Of a stretch of DNA of 64,000 nt, positions 1 through 11,995 are shown piece after piece; position 1 is the first letter of the stretch, and each line of letters opens with the position of its first letter. This stretch comes from Heliopora coerulea. Taxonomy: Eukaryota; Cnidaria; Anthozoa; Scleralcyonacea; Helioporidae. Below the pieces are notes generated by a model that saw only the letters and a list, made by a program, of their open reading frames with translations, was not told where the DNA came from and did no database searches. The position numbers were made by a program, and so were the translations under genes. The stretch spans positions 62,001-126,000 of the forward strand of contig JASJOG010000083.1 in NCBI GenBank assembly GCA_030142905.1, read 5' to 3'.

Positions 1-1972
1 ATAGCACTCATTTTCAACTTTTTGCCACTACTGCGCCGAAAAAAAAATCATTTGGGAGCTTGAGGCTGCTGGCTTTAACAGCAAAGGTAGAAGGCGGCCA
101 ATGGGCGTTGCAGGGGCAGATTATTTATAGCTCTTTAATAGCGCTGATCTCGGATTATCAGTTAATCTGTTTTCAGAAGACTTCACAAGTTCAAGGATAA
201 AAATGGGTGCCCAGCACAAAACGCGGAATAAAGCAATGACAAGGATAAAAATGAAGTTTTATTATGTGCACTAACGTTTCGTCGCATCACGCAACATCAT
301 CAGAGTGGAGATATAATTACAGTTTACAGTGAATAAATAGATAGCTAGAGGTATTATATTACAGGAAGTTATAATTCTGAAATACGAAATAACAGTGTAA
401 GAATACTAAAATAACGAAAGAGGAACACAGCTAAGATTGCCACTTAAAGATGGTTTAAGTTTTGAGATTAAGAGGCTTTCTCTTTTCAAAAGTTCAGGGG
501 TTGAATTGCAAGAAGAAAGAGTTTTGAAATCGTCAAGAGATCCAGAGTGGCCAGTTTCGCCTATTTCGGTAAGATGTGACAGAACGCTAGGACGGTGAAG
601 GATTAAGACGTTTTTTTGCCAGTAAGGGCAGAGATTCCCAAATGATCCGAGACCCGTGTGTGTAAATGTATATCGCAACGTAGTTCACTCAGTCAAAACA
701 AAAAGAACAGAAAAATTTCGTTTTCAGGTCTAATTTCTCTTTATGACGTAACGCTAACTAGTTTTGACACTCCTTAACTGAAAAGTGTAAGAGTTTCTTG
801 AATTGCTTGCGAGAAAAATCATGGTAATGAGTTGTGTTAGGAAAAAGATGATTGATTACTATGTCAGTGGTTTCGTCAACTGGGATGTTAGTGAAAAGAG
901 GTGATGTCGAAACTGTCCATGTGGTTAGAATCAAACTTTAAGTTCAGTAACTCTTGAACAAAAGAGTCACCTACCACATATATACCAGAAGAGATGGGAC
1001 GGAGAAGGGGGAAAAGGAATTTGGCAATCTTGTAGGAATGAGTGTTGATGGAAAAAAGAATAGGTGGGAAGAGGACCGTTATTTTTATGTATTTTAGAAA
1101 GTCCGTAAAGAATGCCAGTTCGAGAACCAGTAGGAAAGAGTTTTTCGTAGGTTGTTCGGGAGATAGATCCACCTGACCGAACGAGACCTGATGGACCTGA
1201 ACGAGGGAACGTGTGGATCCCGTGAACCTCGCACCATGATCCGCCACCGCTAATGACCTCTAGTTTCTAATTTATTCTATGCCACGTCATACACAAAAAT
1301 TTAGCCGTCCCAACATTCATTGTGACGCGAGATGCAGACGAGACGTACGACTTCTGTTTTCATAAAAAAGCTGAGTTAGTGTTTTAGAAGTTTCCGTTTT
1401 CTTTAAAAAAAGTAAAGTGAATCAGGGAAATGTTGACATACGTGAAGCACTGTCGTAAATCTTAGGGATCGTTCGCAGCTCTTCGAAAATGTGCCAAGGA
1501 CACAAGAACAAGCAATTTTCAATTGCTTTCGAGCTCAGCGTGACATTTGATTGAATTAATAACATGAAGATACCCGGACGAACTGGTGATCCAATAGACT
1601 GGCTATATGTAGTTAATACTGCTACGTTACATTACATTAATATTCGTGAACCTTTGTCTTAATACATAGCCACGCCACGCTTAACAAGCCTTTTTATGAT
1701 AAACGAAACTTCTGTTTAAACTGTGCTGAAATGAAGTATCTTAATTAGGCAGGGACGAATCACGGTTATCTCTGATTGAAATCACAATAATGAGACATTT
1801 CTGGTTTGGGGATATGCCTTGCAGGGGTACAGAGTATTAAGAAGGGATCATAAAATCCCAAATGTAATGGGTCATTGCTCTCATTCGAAAACGTCTTATT
1901 CATGCAAACTTGTTGATTCACAGTAAGGTGGGGTGATTCCGTTACTTTGTTTGCTGTCGAACCGATTTTACG
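1..1972. other. 3' flank of nAChR gene A, no gene supported
   Basis: No coding region that I can support lies here. Open frames of 90 and 119 codons on the minus strand (406-678, 888-1247) have no recognisable motif and unremarkable composition, so I treat them as chance. The stretch lies downstream of the minus-strand receptor gene ending at 1973 and should contain its 3' untranslated region. A minus-strand AATAAA (TTTATT on plus, 1271-1276) is a possible polyadenylation signal about 700 bases past the stop. Confidence 0.4.
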
Positions 1973-4900
1973 TCACTTCGTGGTTGGAATTTGCATGTAG
2001 AAGCTGATTACAGAAATGGAGATTGTGACGCCGAAAAGGACGAAGAAAAAACGATCAAGGATGACCGCTGCAAAATGCCACTGACACTTCTTGTCTTCAG
2101 CGGCCGAGTTTTCCTTCTTCTCTTTTTCGTATCTTTCCAAAATCGCGACAATCTTGTCGATCTTAGCTTCGCAGCCGTTCATTTCACGTGCTTCCGTTGG
2201 CGTTGGAAAGTTACTTTGCCTCAAGTGGGAGCCTGAATGTGCGGGTAATCCCGCAGCACGTCCGTTCGGAATGGCGTGGCCGTTCGGACAGGAGAGCAGA
2301 GGAATCTCGACGGTGCTTGGCTTCGACTTTTCTTTCTCCGACATCAGGTCAATGTTCGGCGTGTTGATGAAAAATGCAGGGGCCATGATTTTGAAAATGA
2401 GGAAATGAAACCACGCAGGCATTTCCTTGTCAACTCCGTGAAAGTAACAGCGCGAAGTGAAGGTGGTGACGAGAAGGCACAGGGAGATCTCCACGAAACA
2501 GGCCATCGAGAATTTGCCGATAATCGGAATTACTACGGAACTGTTCGGAATGTTCTCGGTAAAGATCAACATGTAGACGGTGAGGCCCAGGAGGATGGTG
2601 ATAACGAGGGATATTCGTTCACCAGAGTCATGTGGCAAGAGAAATGCGAGTAGGGTCATCAGATTCAGCATGATACAGGGTATAATGATGTTATTGAGAT
2701 AAAACAAGACGCGGCGCTGTATGTGCACGATGTACGTGACGTCTACAAACGGATCCTTACAACACGTGTAGTAAATGGTGTTTTCTACAGCGTGCAATGA
2801 AACTAGTTTCCATTCCCCACTGGGGGTGTAGCGGTCTAGGTCAGCGGTATCTCTTTTGAGCCTCATGTCAAGGACGCTTTTCGTGTAAGACCAGGAGCCA
2901 AAGGTTATGTTGCATTTTTGCTCGTCGAAAGGAAAGTAAGTGATGTCGATTGTACAAATGGTTCTTATTTGTGCTGGAGCGTACCATTCGGTGAGACCAT
3001 CATATCGAAGGACCACCTTGGTATCAAATTTGTACATTTCTCCACCACCTTCGATTCTACAAGAGGTTAAAAAAGTATTTTTAGAACTGGTTTTTCAAAG
3101 AATGATTATGAATTTTTTTTCATGAATTGAGAAATATGGATTATGAATTTAGACGTAAGAATTAAGAACTAAGAATGAAGAATGAAGAATTAAGAACAAA
3201 GACTTAAGAACTGAACGCTGACACTGGAGAACTGGGAATTAAGAGAGGTTCGATGTCGTGGTGGCGAATACTACATTATCCATCTTCAAATGGTCCAGAA
3301 TTCGCCAATCAAAGGTGGGATTGACTATTGGCAAGTAAAAAGCCTGATCCTGAATTTCGGGGAAGATATTCAATATTCACAAAAAATTAAAACGTACGTG
3401 TTATAGAGAACAATATCGGGTTTCCAAAAGTAATCCGGGCTGAGGTTGACCGTCTCAAGTCCTCCATACTCCGTAAAATTCCATGAAAGCTTTCTGTTCG
3501 TCCATTTCTGGAAAATGGGAGAACTTTTATCGAAGGAAAAAAAAAATCCGTCGCGGGTTAAAGAATAAAACTGGCAATTACATTAACGGCAAGAAAAATA
3601 ATAATAAACACAATTTCAATCATAAGCATTGTCACAATCATCCTTCTAAATCGCATACGTTTTACTGCACGAAAAATTATCGTTACGTATTAATCCTCGT
3701 TCTGGAAGATGTGTTCGTGCATTCACGTCGTATCGAGGCCGAGGGCAGTTCTTCAGTAAAAGTACATGGTGATCTTAGTATCTTACCTGTCGCACCCAGA
3801 CATTACTCGTCAAGATTTGATTCTTGCCATCCTTGGTTTAAAAAAAGGAGAGAAAGTATTTGCAAACTCAGTGGCGTAGGAAGCTAGCTGAACTTAGGGG
3901 GGGCGGGAACACTATTTTAGTCCAGGGTGGGCGTTTTTTACGAAAACGTTTCATAGCCTATACTGTTGACAATACTGGGACAATACTTACAGTTTTACAT
4001 CTGTGGTAAAGTGCATTTCGTGTTTAGGGGAAAGGAATGATTCAGTGGATTAATAATTTATGAATTAAAAGACTAAAGACAAGTAGTAGAAACTTAGTCG
4101 AGTATTATTGCAAATGCTACATTCTGATTGGCTACGCTACTCGCTATCTATTCGTCGATAGATAGCGAGTAGCGAAAATGGCTTCCGCCTCTCGTTTTTG
4201 TGAAGTTTCTGAAGACGAAATAGAATGCTTACTTGAAAGTGCAATCCCGGAGAAGACGAAAAATGTTCTTTGCAAAGTGTGTTTCTACTAAAACAATTAG
4301 ATTATTCGCTCTCGATTTCTATGAAGTGATAGTTGACGAGGGCGAAGCCCTCGTCGAGAGCGAATAATCTAATTGTTAATTATAAAATGCCGTAGCTTTT
4401 TTCACCATTATGAAGGATACTAAAAGTGACCATACATTTACCCCGAGTTTTAGCGGCATCTTCGTTCAACTCTAAATTATAGTGAAGTACCAACCATGAT
4501 TTTAATGGATGCAGTACATCAGCTTTTTAATCATATAGATATCTTAATTATTTATTATATAGGTATTTTAATTATTTATCATATAGATATTTTAATTATT
4601 TGATATATACATATTTTAATTATTTATTATATATATATTTTAATTATTTATTATACAGATATTTTAATTATTTATTATATAGATATTTTAATTATTTATT
4701 ATATAGGTATTTTAATTTTGAAATTCAAGCACGTGTGATGGGAAAATATAGAAAACACTTTGCATGGTGTTACCATATCTGTTTTTAAGGGGGGCCGACA
4801 GATATTGCGGCCCTCCTAAATAAAATGTTAGGGGTGCCGCGGCCCCCGTGACCCCCTTGCGTTCTACGCTACTAAAACAAGAGGCACTACTTAATGCAAA

Positions 4901-6346
4901 GACGGTACCAGTGTCCTCATTGACGAATATCCAACGGTTCAATGATCTTTACGTTGTAAATAAAAAGTAGACATTTAGAATGAAATTTATATGGGCTCAT
5001 ATAGTATTTGTAAAATCAAATTTGATTAGAAAAACCTTAATTAAATTTTGCACACAAAACAGTTCTGTAAATGTTCCTCAGTGATTTCTTCAACTCGGAC
5101 AAATATTGATGCTAGTCCAACAATGGGTCGGATTCGATGAACGCAATTACCTGTCGAGAATCTGCAGGTGATTAAATCAGTGATTAGATGACCTTATGCA
5201 ACATGCCTAAAATCGGTTAAAACATTTCAAATAAAAGATACAAGACCTCAAATAAGGAAAAGTTTTGGCTACTTAATTGTAAACCTGCTCTACTTTTATT
5301 TAATGGCGTATTAATGTTCCAGATGCTAAACTTTTTCCCACATTTCTAGCAATCTCACTCGCTATTTGTATGAAAACCAAACGATTCTTTGATTCAACTC
5401 TTAAAAGGAGTATCCGGCGGTAACTCTATCGCGCTACAATTTTTGTTATGGTGAATCGACCTCAAGCAATCTAGAAGAAACTATTTCTGTTTAAATTTTT
5501 GCTTCTTAAAATGACCGGTGTTAACTTCAGGTAATTTGAGACAGATTTCACCGATATGTAGTTTGCAGTTCGCAGTTGAAAGACATCGTTAATGGACTAT
5601 AAGGCGGGGAAACTAGCCACTGAATGAGGCCATAATGTTTCAATCAAACATCTTGATCGATGATTTTGTTCCCTAAATTAATGCGTCTTAAACCCCGTTT
5701 ACACTGTAGCATTTTGGCACGGCATGGCAAACTTTGAGCACGGCACGTCTAATCAGCTGTGCCAAGACCTACATATCCAGAGGTGCTCGGCACGGCTAAA
5801 TTTTCAGGCATGGGTACCAAATTTTAAGAAGTCCGCACCGGTTACATTGTGAATGTTACGATCACCAGTGTCGTGCCCAAAAATAGCGGCGCCCATTGCC
5901 AAAATGTTAGCCGTGTCGTACTCAAAACGTTAACAGTGCAAACGAGGTTTTATTCCATTCTGTTATTGTCACAGTTTAAGAGCAGAATTGTTATGAATGA
6001 TATAGCAGATTTAATCTGTTATAATTGCATAAGTATAGGGCATAACTTTTTTAGGAGCAGATTTAAACAGTTTCTAATGGTTATCCATAAAATTCCCACT
6101 AGGAAAATACGGCTATTTAGGGTACAGCTAGATAAGCAACTCAATATCTGTGAAATATATATATACATTTATAAATATCGTCAAGAATATATATATATAT
6201 ATATATATACCGCCTGAGCGCGTGAAACTCAGAGCAGCGACAGCAAAAAATTTGTCTATTTTACTTCTTTATTCGCTCTACTGGTATGGTATTGAACGCT
6301 CTCCATTGTCAAACCAACACTGCAACCTTCCTGGTCCTCACCTTTG

Positions 6347-6400
<54 letters not shown>

Positions 6401-7321
6401 ATCATAAAAAAACTCATTTAAAATTTTATTTCATCGCCCCGAAACGTCGGAGATGAAATAAAATTTTAAATGAGTTTTTTATGATTATTTTATATGAAGT
6501 TTATACTCAGGAATGGTATCGGCTATTTGATTTTTATTATATATATACATATATATATAAGTATATATGTACTTATGTATGCAGGCATGTACATATTTTG
6601 TGTTGTTTGTTTATTTGTGTTTGTATGTATGTATGTACGTATGCATGCTTGTACGTGTGTACATACATGCAACCAACCTTTATAAAAAGATAAAAAAAAA
6701 AAAATTCGACCAAGGTTGAGAGCAATAACTTGAACGGAACTTACTTGATACCTATCATAAACAACAGTACAAAAAAGAACTCTAACGTTTGGGAGCAGAG
6801 TTCCTACTTTGCTCAAAATGAGCGAGAGTTTTTGCCTTTGGTAATAATAACAGCCTAAATTTCTTTTCAGGCATATATCGACATGTATACTTCAAAGAGG
6901 AAAGACCTGTGCACTTACCAAATCCACAAGTTGACTGTAAGCGAGATCAAATGTGACAATGACTGGGTCCTCCACCTTATCTACAGGTCTCACTTCTGTT
7001 CTTGCTTTGTAGTTTTCTATTAACTTTTGCGCTAACCTGTATTCATGGTCTTTTTCGTAAGCCGAATTTATTGCTGCTGTCAAACAGACACCTTGAAAAA
7101 CACACATAACCGTTAAACAGTATAAGATTGATACAACAACAGCAACAGCGTTTGAATGAACGACACAGCACTTGCAAGAGGGAGATTAAAATAACGAGAA
7201 AACAAGGCAGAAAGCTGCAAACTAGAAATTGTCAAAGAAGGCTGCTCTTACTCTTCAAATGAAGAACCAGGATCCATTGACAACAAAGAACGGGAAACAG
7301 TTTAGTTTTATACGTCTCCAT
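1973..7321 (-). CDS. nicotinic acetylcholine receptor-like subunit A (alpha-type), 5 exons
   Basis: Ligand-gated cation channel subunit of the Cys-loop family, expected in the plasma membrane as part of a pentamer. Reading the minus strand, exons are 7321-7252 (signal peptide METYKTKLFPVLCC...), 7091-6919, 3831-3787 (45 bases, SNVWVRQ with the loop D Trp), 3507-3398 (110 bases, WKPDIVLYN loop A) and 3056-1973. All joins have GT/AG and the phases add up to 493 residues. The last exon carries the Cys-loop (C167 and C181, 13 residues between, FPFD), the loop B Trp in GSWSY (about W188), YTCC in loop C (C231-C232), M1-M3 at about 250-335, a cytoplasmic loop with an amphipathic helix before M4, and M4 at about 468-488. 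M2 is preceded by SGER without an inserted proline, which predicts cation selectivity. The Tyr expected five residues into loop C (CCxxPY) is Phe here. Intron 2 (3832-6918) holds much repeat DNA. The ATG was chosen because it opens a hydrophobic leader ending in a phase-1 donor, as in the four sister genes. Confidence 0.93.
4135..4174. repeat. perfect 40-bp palindrome
   Basis: CGCTACTCGCTATCTAT is followed a few bases later by its exact inverse ATAGATAGCGAGTAGCG, giving a 17-bp stem with a 6-base loop. Confidence 0.85.
4292..4377. repeat. nested palindrome, 24-bp outer arms
   Basis: The outer arms 4292-4315 and 4354-4377 are exact inverses (AACAATTAGATTATTCGC... and ...GCGAATAATCTAATTGTT). 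Inside them, 4335-4355 is a second hairpin, GACGAGGGC-GAA-GCCCTCGTC, which shares two bases with the right outer arm, so the two stems partly compete. Confidence 0.85.
4533..4720. repeat. AT-rich minisatellite, 24-bp period
   Basis: About seven to eight copies of a 24-base unit close to AGATATTTTAATTATTTATT plus ATAT, with single-base changes between copies. It produces short repetitive open frames that are not genes. Confidence 0.85.
5691..5949. mobile_element. PIF/Harbinger-like MITE with TTA target duplications
   Basis: The 259-bp element begins AACCCCGTTTACACTGT and ends ACAGTGCAAACGAGGTT, imperfect inverted repeats that continue inward through TTTTG and GACACGGC/GGCACGGC. TTA lies immediately outside both ends (5688-5690 and 5950-5952), the duplication typical of PIF/Harbinger. 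It has no coding capacity. It lies in intron 2 of nAChR gene A. Confidence 0.7.
6352..6394. repeat. (TA)n microsatellite
   Basis: Uninterrupted TA dinucleotides. A shorter TA run lies at about 6186-6210, and a TATG/TATA-rich tract at about 6536-6670. Confidence 0.9.
6393..6494. repeat. near-perfect hairpin with CGAAACGTC core
   Basis: The arms (TATAAAATAATCATAAAAAA...GATGAAAT and inverse) are about 42 bp each and almost identical. The centre reads GCCCCGAAACGTCGG. The same centre occurs in other hairpins of this window (see findings). It abuts the (TA)n tract. Confidence 0.8.
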
Positions 7322-10300
7322 GTTGAGTTGTCATAGACAGGAACGACTTCCACATCAAAGTAAAAGTAGCAATTTTGATTAACATATTTAATATTAACGT
7401 CACCAGTTAAAGAGTCATTTAGAAACGATAATTGTATAACTTATGACATCGGCAGACTCCCACAAGGCTAGAACTAGGGAAGCAACAACTCGTTAACCGA
7501 CGAGCCTTAAAATGTTTTCCATCTGTTATACGACCAAGTTCTACGATATTTTTGTACCGGTTTTTGTCCGCACAGATTCCTTCTCTCTTGCTGAGTTTTT
7601 AGCAAACAGCCAAACAGTATTTTTACCATAGCTATCCATAACGTGCCCGGCGTGTAATTAAATCTCGCCATCGGAACGCAGTGATTATTGTTTTTGTTAA
7701 AGCGTCTCGACCCTGTGGAGTTGTTCTTTGTCTAATTAAACCAGTCCTTGTGTTCGCTCATCATCCTGATCTATTCAATAATCCCACCATTATCTCGCAC
7801 GATTTGTTTAATTACAAGTCATGCAGACTTTCGTACCCTACGCAGCGATTTTGAAATACTCCCTTCTTCGTTTAGCCATCTTTGGTTAGGCTTGATTTCA
7901 AAGAGAAACATCGTTGTCAACGTCACAGTTAGCTTTCTTCTCACACATACAGACAAAAACAAAACAAGTTTTTTTCGTCGTGGAAATCAAACTGAAAAGT
8001 GTCGAGTGTCCTTTACGACAGCAAAAATGCATACAAACTACCAGATGTTTGGAAACATCACGAGAACTTTCCCTGGCACTGGATATAAGTTCAACAACTG
8101 AACACAACAATCGAATTTTTTAAATCGATTTGGTGAATTGTAGACTGCTTTCATATGGCGCTGTTGAAAAGAGGATTATCAAGTTGGCTAAAACCACACA
8201 ATGGTAAGTTATCTGGCTATTGGTCCCAGAAAAGAGAGTGCACCAACGAGGCCAAGATAAATGCATCATTTGTAGCAACGTAATATAGAGCCGTTTAGCT
8301 AAGTAAGTGACGGGTTTGAAAAGTAATAGAAATAACTTCGTACTGTCACAGGCCACAGTTTGTAAAGTTTGCCCATGAATCGATGAACCGTTTTTTTTTC
8401 ATAACTTTTCTGATATAAAGACCGAATAATTTCTTTTCTTATGATGACTGTTGAATTTCGCCGCCTGTTCAAAGGTAAACAATATGTCCAGAGATAAGGA
8501 TAGATAAGGAACAAAGATTTAGAAAGTAGAATTAAATGAGGGTCAATTAAGAAGGAAACAGCAACAAAAGCAATTGATCGCTGAATTAATACGATATCTG
8601 TTATACAAAGAGGACGATGCGGCAAGATTGGCAAACGGTTGACAGAAGCACTTTACGTGTCTTTACTAGCTAGTCTTGAAAGAAACATGTCGTCTATCGG
8701 GTTGAAGGTCGAAATGTTAACAGGCAGACCTTTTGTCCCAGGTGAGTAACGTAAATTGTGAATAGAAAAGGACAACTTGTGTAATTCTATCAAGTTGGTT
8801 TGTTTAACCATTAAAAAACTTCCGTTCTGTAGAGCTGATGAGAATCGGCATTGTGGCATTCCATATATAACTTAGCTCACAGGTTCAATACTACGATACA
8901 AATTGGCGTAGCTCTTGTTTATGTGCGCTCGCGTTTTTGTCACTAGATAGTAAATATATTGAGAAAGATTATTGGACTATAGATCCCAAAAAGTGGTGGA
9001 AAAGAAACAAGAATAGACATGTTCAAGACAAAAACAGAAAAATCCCCGAAAAAAAACCGGAGCGAATTTCTCAAGACCGAGAGGTTATCCAAAACTAGAG
9101 GAAATTCACATACCACATCTCAAAGCAGTTGAATTTGACTCAAGAACTTGAACTTGAGTTGTAAAATTTTGCGGCTTACTGCCCATAAATCCGCATCAGC
9201 AAACTTGCACGTATGGTCCGGACTGCATGTAGACGAGGTGGTGGTACAATGTAATTGGTGTGGTCTGTAAACTATGGGATACGTTGGGAACCTATAAATC
9301 GTTCTGAAAACTAGTCACGTACACCGGGGACCCACACACTGTCTCTCCCCTGATTTTTTCTTCTTCTCTCTCTCTTTTTTTCTCTCTGAGTCTCAGATCT
9401 ATCCTTTTCTTTCCCTTTCTTTCCAAACTAACTCTTGGTTGTATAAACGGTACAGGATAATGTCGAAGTGATTCTGCGATTCTAGTCATCATTGTTGAAA
9501 GGAACGCATGTAGAACGAAACTATATATCAATATATAGTTTTGTAATAGTTCAGTATTATCGACTACTTCCTAGATGTTTTTACCAAATGCCAACATTGT
9601 AAACACCAATATTGTTCTATTCACTTGAATTATACATAATTTAAACGAAAACAAAATAAACTCCAAAATTGTTTAATTTACTTCGTATACACAAACAGCA
9701 TATTCATTTATATATATACCAAGAAGCAACTGTAGGAAAGATTGGCGTTTGGTATTGCAGAGTGCTCATGTATATGAGTGTGTGTAGTAAAACAATAATT
9801 TGCAATAGACTGAGTAGTGCTTATTTCCTTAAGTGGTCGATGGGTATGAGCAGTTCAACTTGTTTTGTTTTTTTTTGGGTGACGACAATCACGAAACTTA
9901 GAGCTCAATCGAAAGAATTTTACCTTTCATTTGCATATGTATCCGCAATTCCATAATTAAAACGAAGTATCGAGGTATGTACACACACTGACAAACAACC
10001 TGAACAATTGAAAATGGGTTTGGATTTTTTCTAATGGAATGCACAACAGGAGGGTTGAATAAAAGTGGGAAGTTAACGAGCACCCCAAAAGTAGACGAAT
10101 TAACGGAATCGCATTCATCATTAGCGCGAAGCTGTGGCTTTCATACGAGCAGTTGGTGTTTCTCCGACATGCCGCGTTTCGACAGTTCTCCGTCATTTTC
10201 CATACGGCTGTATAAGAGATAGCATGCCATTAGTTGCACAGGATATTTCTGACTCTTCAAGTACGATGAGCGGCTCACTGTCTTCGTCTTGCAGATCCAG

Positions 10301-11642
10301 TCTATGACCTTCGTTGCATGAAAATTCAGTTCTGAACATCGTAAGCATACAGATAGATACGGGTGGTCCTTATATGAATGAGCCGCATGAACAGTGGGCA
10401 TCTTTGTAGTTATGAGTTCAGGAGTTTGCGTTCGTCTATTTATGAACAGATCGGGATAACTCTGTTCACATAGTTATAAGTTTATGAGTTCGCATACATG
10501 TATCATTGAGAAAACTAGTAGATTATTCGAAAGGACGTACCAGTTTTGCTTATCTACAACATACATCGTCTTAACGTTATATGACATTGCCATCCCTGCC
10601 CATTGTATGCATACCACATGTTGCAGCCAGGATGTTTAAGAAGGAACGTTTGTATTTGGAGTGTTGGACTGTCAGCAAATATCAACACAGTCTGCTGCAT
10701 TTGCTACACTGCATCGTCCTGAAATTAAAATTCAAAACAGAGCTTATACAGCACGCTTAAACGATTGAATAGAAACACTGCATGTCTTCAAAGTTATAAA
10801 CAGTGTGTTCTAATTCAGGAAATGTCGCTATCTAGCAGTGTTGGACTGATTAGATTTCGCAAAACTTTGCCTTCACAACACAGAAAAGTTAGATTCATAC
10901 AAACAGTTTTATCAACCATTTTAAGCAATTCTATTAATTAAATTTTTGAAATGTTTCAGGATCCATTACGGTATAAATACTATCGTTTTCACATTCACAG
11001 TAAGCCTATGGTTTTCGGTGAGACTAAAGAGTTCCTCAGTGGTCCCCCAGATAGACATGTCTACTAAATATGATAACAAAGTAAAAGCTTTCAAAGGTAG
11101 TGTAAACAAGACCAAAGAAACAAATGCTGCTGTAAACGGAACGTAACGCAGTTATTCAGGGTCGACGGACCCTGTTCTTTCTTAACGTCTTCTCCTCTTA
11201 GGTCGCTTCTACTCTAAGCCGTTTTCCTTTCCACTCTCCCCATCTCATTTTCCATCCAGTTCTTCTTGTTCTTCTTCTCTAATTTTCCTTTCCTTTTTCC
11301 CTCTACCGTTCCTTTCTTCTCTTTTAATTCTTCTCGTTTTTTCTATTTTTCTCTATGGGAGAAAACCACTATTCACTATGGCGTTGGGAATAAGTATTTC
11401 ACCACCTACGCTTGGGAGAGCTCAGTGACAAGGGGTAACAGCGCCGGGGATCGGGGAAGGAAATGAAGACAAATCAGTTATGTGGGGTGTCAATTTCTCC
11501 GGAAAATGTCAAAAGTCTTGCTGAGAATAAAAGGGAAAATGATGAGGGTGGTGGTAATGGGATATTCTGCATGGAATATGATTTCCATGAGATATCATCG
11601 TCCGTAGTTTCTTATTTAAAATGCATTTTCCATGAATATATG
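7322..11642. other. intergenic, no gene supported
   Basis: Start of the 12.8-kb gap between divergently transcribed nAChR genes A and B. I found no exon with family similarity or a convincing splice structure. It should contain the promoter of gene A just above 7321, but I see no unambiguous TATA box or initiator. Short open frames here have random-looking composition. Confidence 0.5.
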
Positions 11643-11982
11643 AAACGATAACTTCACAATTAGCCTACACTGCCGAAGTCAAGTGAAAAATGTTGACTCG
11701 AGCGGGATTTGAACTCACACCTTCGGGATACCGGTCCGCCGCTCTACCTGTTGAGCTATCGAGTCCACAGGGATTGGAGGCGAGTTTTATCCAATTTAAG
11801 TGCACGAGATATTCTCGTGACAACTTAACGCTATCCATGAGGATGGATGTGCAGTGTTTCAATTCTATTTCAGAATCATCCTCAGGGTATTATGAAACGA
11901 TAACTTCACAATTAACCGACAGGTTAATTGTAGGTTAATTGTGAAGTTATCGTTTCATAATTCCCTGAGGATGATTCTGAAA
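11643..11982 (-). mobile_element. tRNA-derived SINE with 13-bp target duplications
   Basis: Flanked by perfect direct repeats CCATGAATATATG at 11630-11642 and 11983-11995. On the minus strand, 11765-11694 looks like a tRNA: paired acceptor arms GACTCGA/TCGAGTC, an A-box like TAGCTCAACAGGTAGAGC and a B-box like GAGTTCAAATCCC, but a poorly paired anticodon arm, so it is not a functional tRNA gene. The element also carries three copies (one inverted) of ATGAAACGATAACTTCACAA. A relative lies at 60661-60969. Confidence 0.75.
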
Positions 11983-11995
11983 CCATGAATATATG

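Larger units (their letters stand above)
3869..4874. mobile_element. degenerate hAT-like non-autonomous element
   Basis: Starts with CAGTGGCGTAGGAAG and ends with TTCTACGCTACTA, which is a weathered inverse of the same terminus; the clean copy at 60007-60429 has the same ends. Both ends are followed inward by G-runs or C-runs, as in that element. I see no clear 8-bp target duplication, so the boundaries are tentative. Two palindromes and an AT-rich minisatellite lie inside. The whole sits in intron 2 of nAChR gene A. Confidence 0.4.

Noticed and set aside
1991..2653. Plus-strand frames opposite the last exon of gene A
   Set aside because: They are antisense shadows of the conserved Cys-loop receptor exon.
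11694..11765. Functional tRNA gene on the minus strand
   Set aside because: The acceptor arm pairs but the anticodon arm does not, and the same module recurs at 60817 in a repeat.
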